Source: an uncultured bacterium (lineage in GTDB: Bacteria > Actinomycetota > Coriobacteriia > Coriobacteriales > Coriobacteriaceae). Taken from it: a stretch of DNA of 14,854 nt. Shown here piece after piece: positions 13,996-14,854 of the stretch (position 1 is the stretch's first letter; every line of letters begins with the position of its first letter). Made by a program: the position numbers and the translations under genes. The notes below the pieces were generated by a model. That model ran no database searches. It was not told the origin of the DNA and worked only from the letters and a program-made list of their open reading frames with translations. The stretch lies in the NCBI GenBank assembly GCA_905215195.1, contig CAJMPF010000018.1, forward strand, positions 1 to 14,854, written 5' to 3'.

Positions 13996-14021
13996 TAACG
14001 AATCCATAAAAAGGAGTGAGC

Positions 14022-14854
14022 ATGCCTATCATCGCAGCGCTCGTTGGCATCGTTTTGGGTGCCATCGCCGCAATTGCCTACATGCGCACCGCCAAGCAGG
14101 GTAGTCTTCACGAGGCCGACGAAAAGATCCAGTCGGCACACGCACAGGCTGAGTCCCTGATCGGTGATGCTAAGCGTCAGGCCGAGACTCTCAAAAAAGA
14201 GGCTCTGCTCGAGGCTAAAGAGGAAATCATCAAAAACAAGCAGGCCGCCGAGGCCGAGGACAAGCAGCGTAAGAGCGAGATTCGCACGCTCGAAAATCGT
14301 GTGATGCAGCGCGAGGAATCGCTCGATCGCCGCAACGATGCGCTCGATAAACGCGAGCATCAGTTGTCCAGCCAGGCCGGTCAGGTCGAGAAGCGCTCCC
14401 GCGAGCTCGAGGATCTCTGCGCAAAGCAGACCTCCGAGCTCGAGCGAATCGCCGACCTTACCCGCGAGGACGCCCACAAGGAGCTCCTCGATAAGGTTCG
14501 CGGCGAGGTCACCCATGAGGCCGCCACGATCATTCGCGAGTCCGAGCAGCAGGTTCGCGCCGAGTGCCACAAGACCGCCCAGGAGATTCTGTCCCTGGCG
14601 ATTCAGCGCTGCGCTGCCGACCACACAGCCGAGGTCACCGTTACCTCCGTGCACATTCCCTCTGATGACCTCAAGGGACGTATCATCGGTCGCGAGGGTC
14701 GCAACATCCGGACCTTCGAGCAGGTTTCCGGCGTCAACCTCGTGATCGACGACACGCCAGAGACAGTCGTTCTTTCGAGCTTCGACCCGGTCCGTCGTGA
14801 GACCGCCCGTGTCGCCCTCGAGAACCTCATCGCCGACGGCCGCATTCACCCTGC
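14022..14854 (+). CDS. rny: Ribonuclease Y (3' part beyond window)
   Basis: Membrane-anchored endoribonuclease that starts mRNA decay. The visible 277 codons begin with one membrane helix (about residues 3-21, ALVGIVLGAIAAIAYM), then a long charged coiled coil (about 28-190) with the family segment LKKEALLEAKEEI. A KH RNA-binding domain follows from about 205, with GRIIGREGRNIRTFE starting at residue 219. The catalytic HD domain lies beyond the right edge and cannot be checked. AAGGAG (14011-14016) stands 5 bases before the ATG. The gene follows recA-recX, as rny follows recA closely in Bacillus. RNase Y is typical of Firmicutes and rarer in classical Actinobacteria, so its presence supports Coriobacteriia. 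It has its own promoter and a structured leader. Confidence 0.96.
   Translation, partial: MPIIAALVGIVLGAIAAIAYMRTAKQGSLHEADEKIQSAHAQAESLIGDAKRQAETLKKEALLEAKEEIIKNKQAAEAEDKQRKSEIRTLENRVMQREESLDRRNDALDKREHQLSSQAGQVEKRSRELEDLCAKQTSELERIADLTREDAHKELLDKVRGEVTHEAATIIRESEQQVRAECHKTAQEILSLAIQRCAADHTAEVTVTSVHIPSDDLKGRIIGREGRNIRTFEQVSGVNLVIDDTPETVVLSSFDPVRRETARVALENLIADGRIHP

Noticed and set aside
13905..14849. A 314-residue minus-strand open frame opposite rny
   Set aside because: Its leucine/glycine-rich sequence is the reverse reading of the coiled-coil codons (GAG, AAG, GCC). It also runs through the rny promoter-leader region.

Overview
The window reads as a chromosomal housekeeping segment of a high-GC Gram-positive bacterium. 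The best guess is the class Coriobacteriia (Collinsella or a close relative). The reasons are the high-GC, C/G-ending codon use, a Gram-positive/actinobacterial type LexA box (CGAAC-N4-GTTCG) in front of recA, and RNase J and RNase Y occurring together. The genus is inference from gene content and style; no database search was possible. I see no transposase, integrase, CRISPR array, tRNA or rRNA, and no phage or plasmid genes.

Left part (1-2270, minus strand): a three-gene polar amino acid ABC importer operon, read right to left. It encodes a Tat/lipoprotein-type substrate-binding protein (1322-2182), a permease (669-1322) and an ATPase (676 to beyond base 1, cut by the window edge). Stop and start codons overlap at both junctions. 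A good promoter (2239-2267) and three TAAAGTG half-sites lie in front of it.

Divergent spacer (2183-2598): holds that promoter, a 9-bp perfect hairpin that buries a Shine-Dalgarno/ATG pair of a five-codon mini-ORF, and a structured stretch before rnj. No ordinary gene is visible.

Central block (2599-11654, plus strand): seven tightly spaced genes, probably one transcription unit: rnj (RNase J), ftsK (DNA translocase), a RodZ-like membrane HTH protein, yajQ, rimO, pgsA and a stand-alone CinA C-terminal amidohydrolase (pncC type). Gaps run from a 1-base overlap to 27 bases. A hairpin at 11664-11683 probably ends the unit. Parts of this order (rnj, ftsK/spoIIIE, rodZ, pgsA, cinA, recA, rny) are also found in Bacillus, and a similar set in Mycobacterium, so this is an old conserved neighbourhood.

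Right part (11655-14854, plus strand): an SOS-type promoter with a perfect LexA palindrome inside its -35/-10 spacer drives recA, followed 11 bases later by recX. After a probable terminator comes a second strong promoter, a leader of about 160 nt with a terminator-like hairpin, and rny (RNase Y), cut by the right window edge before its HD domain.

The genes serve mRNA decay (RNase J, RNase Y), chromosome segregation and cell shape (FtsK, RodZ-like), membrane phospholipid synthesis (PgsA), ribosome modification (RimO), pyridine nucleotide salvage (PncC) and recombination/SOS (RecA, RecX). I found no clearly new biological system. The points most worth a second look are regulatory (the recA and rny promoter/leader regions, the rnj leader hairpin, the ABC operon operator) and two unusual disordered protein regions (the FtsK linker repeat and the RG-rich RodZ-like linker).
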